DNA from: Haliclystus octoradiatus
Lineage: Eukaryota; Cnidaria; Staurozoa; Stauromedusae; Haliclystidae
NCBI GenBank assembly: GCA_916610825.1
Contig: OU744452.1
Coordinates: forward strand, 7,410,021 to 7,474,020
Direction: 5' to 3'
Length of the DNA stretch: 64,000 nucleotides
Below, in pieces: positions 22,292-33,705 of this stretch. Both the position numbers and the translations under genes were made by a program. Under the pieces are notes generated by a model. The model had not been told where the DNA came from and ran no database searches. It worked only from the letters and a program-made list of their open reading frames with translations. Every line of letters starts with the position of its first letter. Position 1 is the stretch's first letter.

Positions 22292-25155
22292 AGAAAGAGA
22301 GGAAAAAGAGCGGGATTTCATGTAAAATGCCGTGAACATTTCAAGCGTAACAGGATAGAAAGTCTTCCTCTAATTAGAACAATGCGCACTCTTAACAAAA
22401 GTGTTACACAAAGTCTATTATCAATGTACAATACAAAAAACTCTATAATCCTTAGCCACTGGAACATCAATAGTACTATGCACAAAAGTGAAGCGTTTAT
22501 TCCATTTCTTCAAATGCAACTGATTGACCTACTTTGTCTCTCGGAATCTAAATTAAGCGATTCTTCAGTTACACCATCTGGTTTTCTTGTTGGCTATAAA
22601 ACTTACAGGCGTGACAGAAACAAACATGGTGGTGGCCTTATTACCTTTGTTCGAGAACAATTAAAGCCCCACTTTCGAAACATCACAATCTGAAATCATG
22701 GCTTTAGAAATAACAATGAAAGCACGTAAGTTTGAAACCCTTTTAGCGTACCAACCACCGTCGCAAAATATCTCTGAATTTTTGATTGATCTATCCAACA
22801 CTGCAAATGCAATGACGATGGCGGATTCAGATATAGTAATCATAGGGGATTTGAATTTTAACCTTTTTGACCCAAAATCAGTTGGACTCCCTCTGATAAA
22901 CGTTATGAACGATCACAATTTAGAAAACCTCGTTATGGATGTAACACGTCCAATTTCTGGCAGCTTATTGGATGTAATCATCACAAGCAACGTCAACATG
23001 CACAGGGTAACAGAAACAATAGAAAGATCAGAAAGCGATCACAGTGCGGTATGCACAGTGTTGAAGGCTAAGCCACCACGCCCGAAGCCTAAAAAAGTTC
23101 GTTATCGCGTGACAAAATATCTTGACAACGACTTACTAATGAAAAATCTCAGTGAACTGCCTTGGGGATAACTTACTGCCAATCGAGACCCCTCTACGTA
23201 CGCTCAGAAGTGCCAAGATATCATAATGCAGACATTTGAAAATCACTGTCCATCTCGATGGAGAATCATCAAAGCAGACCAACCAAAATGGCTCTCCCCA
23301 CGTCTCGTTAAAGATATTGTCACACGTAACCGGCTATTTAATCACTATATATCAAATAAATCAGTCTCGAATAAAATGAGCTACCTGAACGCGAAGAGAA
23401 ACACCTCCTACATCAGAAGGGAAGAAATGCGCAACACCATGATGCAAATGATTCGAAACAGTTCAACACAGGACTTCTGGAAAAGCATAAAGTCCTGGCT
23501 ACCACATCCCATGAGGAAAGCAATAGATACCATCTCCATAGAACACGACGGTAAAGTTGTAACAGAACCAAGAGAAGTGGCGAACATTCTAAATTATGCA
23601 TTTATCTCTTACATGATACCTGCAGATAATCAGTCAGACTTACCGACCATCAAAGCATTGTTGCCATTAAAGATCAGATCATCACAAATGTATCACTTTT
23701 ATTTGAATTTAAGCCAGTTACATCATTAGATGTATCAAACGTCATGAAAAACCTTAAGTTGAAAAAGTCACCAGGAGAAGATGGTTTACCAAATTAGCTT
23801 CTGAAAGCAGCTCATGTTGTTCTAGCAGAGCCTTTGATGCATTTATTCAATCATTGTATCGGCAATAATTTCTTTCCATGAAAGGTGGTGCTGTAACTCC
23901 AATTCACAAAGCCAACAATGAACACTGTAAATCCAACCACAGACCAATCACATTACTAGCATCTCTATCCAAAATATATGAACGCCTACTCAGTCATCAA
24001 ATATCACATCACATGATTGACATCAACTTGTGGTCAACAGCATTATCTGGATACCTCCAAGGTCATTCGTGTACAACAGCATTGGTCAAAGTATTTGAAG
24101 ATTGGGTAAAAGCAGTCGACAATGGAAACACGGTATCCGTTGTTACTTTGGATCTAAGCAAGGCAATTGATAGGGTCAATCATCGCCTATTAATTGCAAA
24201 GCTAGAAGCATACGGTTTCAGTAAAGACTCGATCAATTTAGTTGCAAGCTACATCCTAGATAGACGTCAGCATGTCCGAGTAGAAAATTTTTGGTCAGAT
24301 TGGAAGTCGATCACATCTGGTGTACCACAAGGAAGTATACTCGGACCTCTGCTATTTAACGTATTCGTCAACGACTTGTCTCTTTTCATATCACACTCTG
24401 GTATCTGCCAATATGCCGATGACACCACATTATACCACAGCGGGAGAGACATCGATCAAACTCAGTTCCAAATCAATGAAGACGTAGAAGCTCTATCATC
24501 GTGGACCAAAAAGCTTCATGACCCTCAATCCATCGAAAACTAATACCATCATACTGGGAAGAGGAGGCATACAGATGAAATTCAATGGTATAATATCATT
24601 ATTCCATCAGATACCATCAAACTACTTGGGTTGACTTTCGACTCCAAACTAAATCTATCAAATCAAATAGAAAATGTTTGCCGCAAGGTATCAGCAGTAA
24701 CATCTGCTCTAACAAGAGTTTGTCACTACTTTCCGTTGGAAGAAAGACTTTCGTTAATTAAAACTTTTATTCTACCTCATTTTGACTTTGCAAATGTGCT
24801 TTATTGTGGCACATCTAAGCGTCTAATTAAAAGAATTGATCAAACATTTTGTAGATCAATTAGATCTATCACAAGAAGTGACCGGAGGTGCCCATCTGAA
24901 GATTGTTTCGACATGATGCAAATGAAGCCTTCCTTACATCATCGTTTAGAAACATCTGCTGCACTGTTAGCATGGGATGTTAGAAACAAAACATGTCCTT
25001 CTTATATATACGGGATCGTTTTATCACACGAAAAGGAAGAACACGAGCCTGCACAAGACAGGAAATCATTATTCCTCGAATTAATACTGTATGCGGGAAG
25101 CTATTACCATCATATCAATGTGGAACACTTTTCAATAGGCTTAATAAAACAATAG
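22292..25155 (+). pseudogene. CR1-like LINE endonuclease-reverse transcriptase, main part
   Basis: Continues the ORF begun at 15766. Endonuclease blocks are LSHWNINS, LLCLSESKLSDS, IIGDLNFNLFD and SDHSAV. Reverse-transcriptase blocks are NHRPITLLASLSKIYERLL, TLDLSKAIDRVNH (the usual Phe of AFD is Ile), GVPQGSILGPLLFNVF and YADDTTLYHSG. The thumb-side region LDSKLNLSNQIENVCRKV and LPHFDFANVLYCG follows. Frames change near 22693, between 23171 and 23226, near 23729, at about 23878 and at 24543-24631, so the copy is decayed. It was already on this site when the BEL/Pao element landed. Confidence 0.85.
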
Positions 25156-26224
25156 CAACATTATATCTATGAGCAGAGATGCTTTTAAACGTGAATTTGA
25201 TCTTTGAAATTCGATGTGATGATTTACGAGCGAGTTCATTTATATGCCTAGAGTTCTAAAACTTTTTGTTCCTATATTGCTAGAAGAGTGGATAGCAAGT
25301 TTAGGGGGTTAACAGGGGATAGATAGTCTGCGAGATAGATAGAAATGTCCATTATGTGATAACAGACAGAGAAATTCTCACTCAAAATGCATCTTGAATG
25401 CGTTTGGATTGCCTTTGGTTCATTTGAAGAATTCGAATAACTTGTACTGTGCATGCCGGTTTAGTTAGGGCTCTGTAGTTAGAAATGTGGATTGCAAAAT
25501 ATTATTCTATACAACCTATACTTACAATGAACAATGAACAATGAACAGAAACGATTATATAGTAGACATAACATACGTTTAACAGAAGCTTTACATGTCT
25601 TCTTTCGAGTTCGAAATATACAATAGCAGATTGTATTCGATAAAATTTACAATTAATTTGTTCGTGAAAATTGGAATACTGAGTGCGATAGGTGATCCTT
25701 TTGGTCTTTGAATGCATCTCATCAAATAGGAAATCATATGCAGATTCATAGACTTTGCGTTGAGTGTATCATTAGTATTGTATAAAGTCACACCAATTCA
25801 AGATAAGACAACCACATTAACTAGGTCAGGCATACACAATAGCCATTTCTAGACATAAAAATACAATAAATTAGTAGCAAATCAGTAATTTTGATTTAGT
25901 CTGAGAATTCAATTTTGAGTATATAATAACAATCAAATGTAACGATTTATCTGATAATCTTGGTTACTAACAAGTCATCGCCATAGCCGTTCTCAACAGG
26001 AATACGATAGGCACATGTACAGAGCGGTGCGCTATCCAAGTCAAGCCAAAGTGACTTGTAGAACCTTTACCCTGTAGTAACCCGTGACTTGCCTGGATCA
26101 CTAAAGCGGGCTGGGTCAGGAAGGGTTGGTCATATCATCAAACATCTGCCAAAACACGTTGCTAGCTTATCACGTTAGTGGATATTAGTAAATACTAAAT
26201 GTAGATATATAATTTATGGATTGT
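25156..26224. other. Non-coding stretch
   Basis: AT-rich. Apart from a short run of AATGAAC repeats at about 25526-25548, I see nothing I can name. Confidence 0.5.
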
Positions 26225-26264
26225 TTGCTACTCAAAGTTTCACACCAAGACGATCATCAGGCAA
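26225..26264 (-). ncRNA. Hammerhead ribozyme-like motif, copy 2 left arm
   Basis: On the - strand helix I is TTGC with GCAA, the core is CTGATGA, helix II is CGTC/GGTG with two G-U pairs, then GAA. Helix III is ACT-TTG-AGT and the residue at the cleavage position is A. All core residues are present. As in the other copies, U-U replaces the usual pair next to the core in helix II. Confidence 0.6.
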
Positions 26265-26286
26265 TCTGTTCAATCGATTGAATGGA

Positions 26287-26326
26287 TTGCTTGATGATCG
26301 CCTTGGCGTGAAACTTTGAGTAGCAA
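26287..26326 (+). ncRNA. Hammerhead-like motif, copy 2 right arm, core C changed
   Basis: The same architecture with helix II CGCC/GGCG. The core reads TTGATGA rather than CTGATGA; the lost C is essential in hammerheads, so this arm is probably inactive. Confidence 0.5.
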
Positions 26327-26345
26327 ACATGACTGTCTGATTTTT

Positions 26346-29040
26346 GACTTCATATTTTATATCTTATATAAAGCTCTGCTGTATAGCATTGGGCCCTATG
26401 TGTAAGACAATTTACAACACATAGCTCATGGATTGTAACTTTTGAGAATACTTGATATTATAATATATCAAATATAGACATAAGTATAGTAACGTAAAAG
26501 ATTAATAACGCGGTATTATGACACAAGAATATGCTTTTCATTTCATATATTAAGTTTAAAATTCGAAAGTTATGATAAGATGTTGAGACCTCATAATTTC
26601 AATTTTATAAACTGCAGTAACCTTTGGCTAATTTGGCATCAGTTCAGAGACAATTCACAAAGCAATTGTTCATAGATAAGTCATTATCTTATGTTAATCG
26701 GGGGTTAATCGTATCTCTATGAGTTATAGATATTAAAGCGTTAAAGCTTCACCGACTTCATATAGATCTCATTTATTATTTTAAAATTATAAGTGGCTAA
26801 TTGGCTATGTAGATCTTGATAGAAATTGGTAGAATTGAGGTCCCTCGCTGAAATTCGGGAAGGCATCGCCATTTATTTCCTTCGAGGGCCATCAAAGCAT
26901 ATAGCCTGCTGCCTTGACACAAAGCAATCGAAAAGCATCCTTTTTTTTCAACATTCTTTTCTCCTTTTTCGAGGGTAAAAAACATCTGAGGTATCTTTTT
27001 TCTGATCTGAAACTTTCTTATTGTCATTCTGTCATATTTCTATTTAAAGGAGCAACATTGACCGGTAGTCACTACGGGCTCGGCTTGCATTAAGACTAGC
27101 GTAAAATCAATGATCAATGTCAGTCATGGCTTCAAATTTCAAGTTTCAGGATGGTAGAGCACTGGTCATTTTTACCCCTTTAAATAACCCCGTCAAAGCG
27201 CAATGGAAATTACCCCCGGTATTGGAAACTCCCGGAAACTCGTACACATAACTTAAAATTATATCTAACGAAATCATACACATAGGGAGGACGGCATATA
27301 CTATCTAACACCAGCATAGTCGTCAAATCTCTAAGAAAAAAGTAACCTTTTTCAACTGATATTTAGCGGGACTGGAAGAAATCTAGAATCAATCGGTAAC
27401 TAACTTATGAAAAAAAAGAAAAGTAAACACCTGAACTAGTCCCAGGCTCTTTTGTCAATATTTTAGTAGGTCATCTAGAAACACAAACGTGTAAATTATG
27501 TTTCAACCGAATTTCAAAATTCTTATTGCATCTGGCACCTATATTTACTACACACCTACCGCGAGCTTAATAAATAAAATGAAGAATAGAAAAGTTATTA
27601 GAACAAATGTTAGTCGAACGAAAACGTTAACTGCCACGTGCAGTTTCAAATTTGACTAACTTTCTTATATATAGTTATGTTAGTTACTGAATGATTCTGG
27701 ATCATTTCCTATTCCGTTATATACCAGTTGAAAAGGTCACTTTTTGGGTAAATATTTAACGACTATGCTTCTAACACCGCATTATAATTTACCATTATTT
27801 ATTATACAGCTGACGTGCATATAGTTACAGACATATACATCGAAAGATTCGTCTCGTGAAATTAACCGCAAATGACGTCATTTTAAAAATTGTATTTCTT
27901 TGTACGTGACGAAGGTACTACTTCATAATATATTATACTCTCAAATGGTCTATCTGATTTAATGAACTGCTTCAGACTGTATATCCCTTATAGAAATAAT
28001 CACTAAAACAACAGTATACATCTATATACACACAACAACAAAACTCAATAAATTGAATATCCAATTCCTTGCGGAGATATTGAGATTATGAGATACTCTG
28101 CAGTTATTCCTATAATTAGTAAAATTTCATATAAACTCACAGCCGTAAATACTACGGGATGATGTGGGGGTGTGACCCCCCCCCAATAAAAATTTTGAGG
28201 CAAATTTCGGGCAATTTTGAGATGAATAAATACAGTATTACAGTATGGTATTACAATATTGAAGCTCTCAAATATGCAAATGTCATGCCTTTTTAGGATG
28301 AAATGCCTATTTCGTCGGACAAAATTGACAAATAACCCTTTTCAGAAGCATTTGGTTACGGCCGTATACATAGTGTTGCTCAACTTTTCTCTATGGGTGG
28401 CTACTTTTTACTGGAAAAGCGTGTTAATGATAATTACCAGCTCTATAACTCTGGACAATAAATTATTTAGTTCATAAAATATGTCACAGCTTAATCTCAG
28501 CTAATAGATCATAGCATAGAATTATAAATTTATAATACAGTGTTAAATGATATAGACATATAACTCTTTTTAACAAAAGATAAAGTTCACTTAAACGTTA
28601 TTAGATACTTCTATAATATGTGACTTCAAAACAGTCATTTAACGGAAAACTTAAGATTTGAAGTACCAATTTACTAGGCTTGAATATATATATATCCTTT
28701 CTTGATTAAACCGCGGGATATACAAAAATACTAATAATAGTTATATACATAGCAGGGAATAAATTTCAATCAAATTATTTTCAAACGTAGCTCGGTTATA
28801 AACAAATCTGAGGCTTACCAGTGAATCCGTTCTCAGTGTGAAGCGTCCACACGCTTTCAGATTGCAGTTGAGTTAAGTTACATTTATTATTGATTTAGCT
28901 AACTAATGTATCCTTGATGTTAATAACAAATTCAAAAACTATTTAGAACATTTTCAATTCTATAATTCCATCAAAATATCCGTGATTTTCGACTAAACTT
29001 GGATCTATTCTTGCATAAATATATAGATAGTTATACATAA
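26346..29040. other. Gene-poor AT-rich stretch
   Basis: I see no gene. A C-run with TGGGGGTGTGACC at 28166-28188 and short ORFs (for example 26797-27027 on the - strand) have no family features. Confidence 0.5.
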
Positions 29041-29220
29041 GGATGGTATATACATAGCATCAACTGTCTGATGATCGCACACTGCGTGAAACTATTGTAA
29101 CAGAAATTAAGAATGAGTTTTCTTTGACTCAGTCACCATCCTTATGTATTACGGCTCTGTCAATGTTTAATCGGTATTGAGCACTATCACATCTGACGAT
29201 AGATAAATCTATCTTTATTA
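29041..29220 (+). mobile_element. Hammerhead element family, copy 3
   Basis: It shares ACTGTCTGATGATCGC and GCGTGAAACT with copy 1. It also shares the downstream TTTGACTC, ACGGCTCTGTCAA and ATTGAGCACT. Here only one strand carries the motif, without the long palindrome. An inverted AGGATGGT/ACCATCCT lies at its sides. Confidence 0.7.
29064..29103 (+). ncRNA. Hammerhead ribozyme-like motif, copy 3
   Basis: Helix I is CTGT with ACAG. The core CTGATGA is at 29068-29074. Helix II is CGCA/TGCG with a CAC loop, then GAA at 29088-29090. Helix III is AC/GT with a TATT loop, and the cleavage-position residue is A at 29099. Helix II differs in sequence from copies 1 and 2 but still pairs. Confidence 0.6.
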
Positions 29221-31573
29221 TTATATAGATAGTTATAATAATACAAAGAGATTCAATGAAGTCACATTAATTTCTGCTTGCTATGTGATTTTCAGATTTC
29301 TATAATGCTATTGGAATAATTATTTTTCTTCAAAATTTTAATATCATATTATTTATTGAATATTGCACGAAGTGTGAAACTTTGAGTATCGAAAAAATCA
29401 ATCTATTACTGCACTGCAACAGTATGTAGTCGATTTATTTAGTATTATGTATAATTCTGTATAGACAAAACTTGAAGTGTCAATTCTGCAATGCTATAGA
29501 GGTTGGATTTCAAAAAGGATATATAGCAACTTCAGTAGAAGAGTGATATGTTTTTATTTATAGAAAAAACTTCAATGAAAAATTCCAGAGGAATAAAGTT
29601 GAGACGTTTTAGGATGCCGGAAGGCTAAACCTGTTGCCAGACACTTATTCTGTAATATTTTTAAATATCTAAATGCTTTTCGTGTCTGATTAACATGTCC
29701 CCAAAGAAATTTGAGGCTATAATAAAGCTATGACCAAATTAATGAATCAGTGTTTTGCCCACAGGTTGGTTAATTCACAATAGCATTGTGCCAGCAAGTT
29801 TGGTGACCAACACTTTAAAATGCTGGTAGGGTTGTGGAGACGGCGTTAGATAATAATTGTTTGAAGTTTTATCATCGCGTATTCCAGCTTAATATATCAA
29901 TCTCATACCTCTATTTAGTAAAAGGTTTATTAAATAATATATAATAGACATTGATATGATAATGTAATTCCATATTGTAAACTTTGAAATTTACGGTTAT
30001 TCATTTTTGACATTTTTTTAATAAACTTTAAGAACGTAGATAATGAAATGAGACAAAAATAAAAATGGTTGTAATATAAATAATTCATCGTAATAAATCT
30101 CTTAAATTGAAGTTTCTTACCAGATTATAAGATTAATAAGTAAGTATCAAAATATAGAAACTTTAATATAGAAAAATTCGCTAGAATTTGACCTCAGAAT
30201 GCAAATGTTCAAACAATACGAAATTGACACGAGAATATTTCATAGCTTACACGGTCTAAATCCTTCTAACTAACATATAATGCTTTGCATATCCTGTGAT
30301 ATGAAATACAGCATTTATAGTGTTATACATAGACTTCTAAAACGGTTTGTTATTGCAGTCAAGTTTAAATTCACATAAAAATGTTCGTAGCATTTCCCTA
30401 AATTATTTTCTGTTTCTTGAGGCCCCATGTAGATCAGAATAGAAATCAATAAATATTTTAAGATTTGAAATTATCTATTTTCTTATTCGCATAAGTTGAG
30501 AATAATTCAAAAATAAAAACACGCTGAAAATCTTTTAAAATTTCATATTTCATCATGAAAATGTTCTAATATTTCATATTTCATTCGACTTTTGAACCAA
30601 TATTTCATGTTTCAAACACCTCTAAAGGGTCCTATTCTTGTTTTGGTCAAACTTTATTGTGGAGCTCAACAGCAATGAATTTACAAATCAGTTCAATGCC
30701 AGAGCTCTCTTGTATTATGCTTTGTGTTTTCGCCATGTTTCTCTGAATTCGCAAAATTATGGCAAAACAAGAATGAAAATGTTAGAAGACTTTGACCGAT
30801 AACTATGAAATAAAAATTGGAGATTTGACCGGATTAAAATAATTTAACAAATACAAGAAATGATTAGGTATTTAGGGTATATTCGTATGAACATTTTTAT
30901 ATGAATTTTAAGTTGCTCGGAGAAACCTGCGGTTTTTAAATGTCTTAGATCCGTGGCGCTCGTTTTATGGTCAAAAACTACATGTGAAGATAGGAATATT
31001 CAATTGACATTATCTAGAAACACCGCAGAGTTACATAAACAGAACGTGTAATAGCTGTTAGTTCAAAAGATAGCAAAAATCTACATATCGTTTGATGACC
31101 TCAAATCAACTTTAAAAAAACAAGGCGAGAAGTACGTGCAAATTTCTGAGATAGCAGAGCAACTTTGAATCACTAGAAATTCTATATAAAAAATTGCTTC
31201 TCTTTATTAATTCAACCTCGCAAACAATTTTATAACCTCGTTATCATACTACATAAATCATTGGACATCAAAGACATTCAATTTTGATTGACAATTCTTT
31301 GTTGAGTGATTGTTTTAAACCCATAAATCTAACCAAGCCTTCTTTCATTGTTAGAATTGACATTCTAGAGTACACATTGTAGACTATATACATAAATGTT
31401 CAAAACATTATAGATATTAAAAATATCTAGAAACCAGGAGATTACATCTCAATAAAAAACAACGTTTATAAATGGCGTGGTTACATCTGCTGGGTTATCC
31501 TACGCATTCTACATCGTAAATATTTCAAAGGTGGTTGATACGCCCACTTCATAACTATGCTCTAATCAGCAAT
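29221..31573. other. Gene-poor AT-rich stretch
   Basis: No gene seen. A weak GCAC-GAA-GTGTGAAACTTTGAGTA at about 29366-29390 resembles a decayed hammerhead copy, and 29725-29840 resembles the palindromic repeats of 9.1 kb. Confidence 0.45.
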
Positions 31574-31666
31574 ATGAAACAGTACATCGAAAACAACAAC
31601 AACAACAACACATTACAAAAACAAATCGGAAAAAACAACACCACAAATTGCCAACCTGAACAGTGA
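31574..31666 (+). CDS. Upstream ORF in the 5' leader of the VOC-domain gene
   Basis: Thirty codons rich in Asn and Gln, from ATG at 31574 to TGA at 31664-31666, ending 16 bp before the main ATG at 31683. If the transcript starts upstream of 31574, this frame could lower translation of the main ORF. The transcription start is not known. Confidence 0.3.
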   Translation: MKQYIENNNNNNTLQKQIGKNNTTNCQPEQ

Positions 31667-31682
31667 GCAGACGAAAAGAAAA

Positions 31683-33628
31683 ATGGTAAGTTTAAAAATA
31701 GTTTAATTATTGATATCATATACATACTCAACATTTTAAAAATACATTTTGATAGGAAAAGAAAGTGTTATTATTACGTGTCAAGTGTATTGCCTTGTTT
31801 AAGTCTAAAGTATTGACAAGAACACTATATCAATTTAGCGAAAGATACTTAATATTAATGGTGACGACATAGTCAAGTTAGTCCGTTCCTGCTTTGCAGT
31901 TAAACATCGAACAGTATTGGTTAAATTTATAATAGCTTTTATGCCTATATAGATGTTTCAAGTTTACATAACCTCCACTCTCAACTATTGATTCTATAGT
32001 TAAATACACCAATATAGAGAGAATCACCTCTTCTTTGTATATATTGCTATATATACAAGGCCCAATCTAAATCAGCCTTGGAGTCAGTAAGACCACAGTA
32101 AGACCAAAGCCAATTGAGCTTATATATTCTAGTTATTAGATTAAATATAGAAACAGATGTTGAGTCAGACTTTTAACGTCTTGACTTTATTTGCTTTCGT
32201 GACTGATGGCAGTCTCTAATCCAAAGTTCAAATACTGTATGTTTATTCTCATAGTTCGAAGAAAAATCTAAAAACAATATATATTTTATACCACGTGACC
32301 CTTTTTGTCATCAATTGTTTAATCTTAAATAACCCATACATGCTGATATCGTATATCCAGCTACGATTCCAGTAGTTTCGGTAGATTCGATCACCTTTCT
32401 TAATTAATAGCTCAGCAAGAACGGAAATATAGCCACTGGGCAGAAGTCAAATCGGAGTAAGTCAACCGTACAATTTAGATTGAGAAAAACACCCGGAGTT
32501 TAATATTCCAGCCAGAATCCGAGATCGATTCCGGGGATCAATTACCCTTGATCCGATTGAAGTTTAGGTTTTAGGACAAAGTCAACGGGATACTATTTAT
32601 AATTGTTTCTTTGACTTTAGGAGCAAGTGTCACAGCGTCCGAAAGTACGCTTTGCTGTACAACTTAACGTAAGCAATCCAAAAGAAGAAAATGACGTAAC
32701 AACACATTACGCAACTAAGATCAACGCTGTACACAATGGAATAGTACTAATGGGGTATACTAGAGATTATGACTTGACATTGAAACGAGGAGATCATGTT
32801 GCAGAGACATGCTCATTGGATAGTGCGTATAGTTTGAGTTCATTAGAAACAGACGATAACGATGTTTACAGTGGTGGTCTTCATATAAGTCAATCATTTG
32901 CCATCGGATGTATAATAGGAACGTATTCCTTTAGTAGCGTTGACGTCGAAGTTAAAAACCAATTGCGTCAGTATCCTTGGCGTATAAATCACGTCAACCG
33001 TATTGTTGATCCGATGTCATTCAACGTGATTGCAAAAACAGATTATTTTACAACTAATAAAGATTTTCCATTGGTAAGCTACGAAACATCATCAAGACGT
33101 AACGACGTCATACGTTTAACAATCTTTGTGCGCAACATGACGTCAATGGTAAAATTTTACGCAAATATTTTACAAGTAAAGCCACAAAAATCGCAACGTG
33201 GTAACTTATATTATTTCTATCTTGATTCAGAAGAAGCCGGAGTTCACATGGAAATAGCTTTGAAATTTTCACCTCATTTGAAAGTCATTGCAACAAAACA
33301 CACGTGTTTAAATATTATCATGCAACAAGAATATGATTGGAGGATGAAAAGTCACGAGACCGTGACCCATGACCCCGATGGTAACTGTGTCCGTTTCCAA
33401 TTCATCAACCGTATGAAGAACAATGAAGCAGAAGGGGATGAATTTATCTGTAGTCTGGGCAATGCACCAGAAATTAAGAGGGGCTATTATTATGCACCAA
33501 TCAAATCAAAATTACATTCAAAGAATGATAATGAATCAGATAGTGCAATTGAAAGCGAAAACAATAATGAAGAATATTTAAAACTTTGTCCGTTTAATAA
33601 AAGATATATCAAAGTAACCAAAGTCTAA
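31683..33628 (+). CDS. VOC/glyoxalase-fold protein, FAM124-like (two coding exons)
   Basis: Exon 2 (32621-33628) is one open frame of 335 codons with no ATG near its start. It follows a good acceptor (TTTGACTTTAG at 32610-32620). At 31683 AAAAGAAAAATG is followed at once by GTAAGT, so exon 1 would supply just the ATG and join in phase to GAG CAA GTG. The 336-residue product has a variable N-terminal half. Its C-terminal domain (about residues 165-265) has IRLTIFVRNM...KFYANIL and THDPDGNCVRFQF, the opening strand-helix and closing DPDGN strand of a vicinal-oxygen-chelate fold. The layout is closest in my memory to FAM124 proteins, whose role is poorly known. The acidic, Ser/Asn-rich tail looks disordered. 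The metal-binding residues of VOC enzymes are not obvious. The family name is a tentative inference; the gene itself is well supported. Confidence 0.7.
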
Positions 33629-33705
33629 ACCACTGTAAATACATTGATTTTAGCTTAAAAAAAAACTGAAAATTATCATTATTATTATTTATACACTTAC
33701 TTAAT

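Larger units (their letters stand above)
26225..26345. mobile_element. Foldback element, copy 2, with hammerhead motifs on both arms
   Basis: The arms around 26221-26268 and 26282-26332 are inverted copies sharing TTTGCTACTCAAAGTTTCAC with its reverse complement. The following body (TTTTGACTTC, AAAGCTCTG, GCATTGGGC) resembles the body of copies 1 and 3. Confidence 0.7.

Noticed and set aside
26797-27027. 76-codon ORF on the - strand
   Set aside because: No family features, no splice context, and no sign of conservation that I can judge.
29345-29392. A fourth full hammerhead locus
   Set aside because: GAAAC and a helix II-like stem remain, but the CTGATGA core is not there; at best it is a decayed copy.
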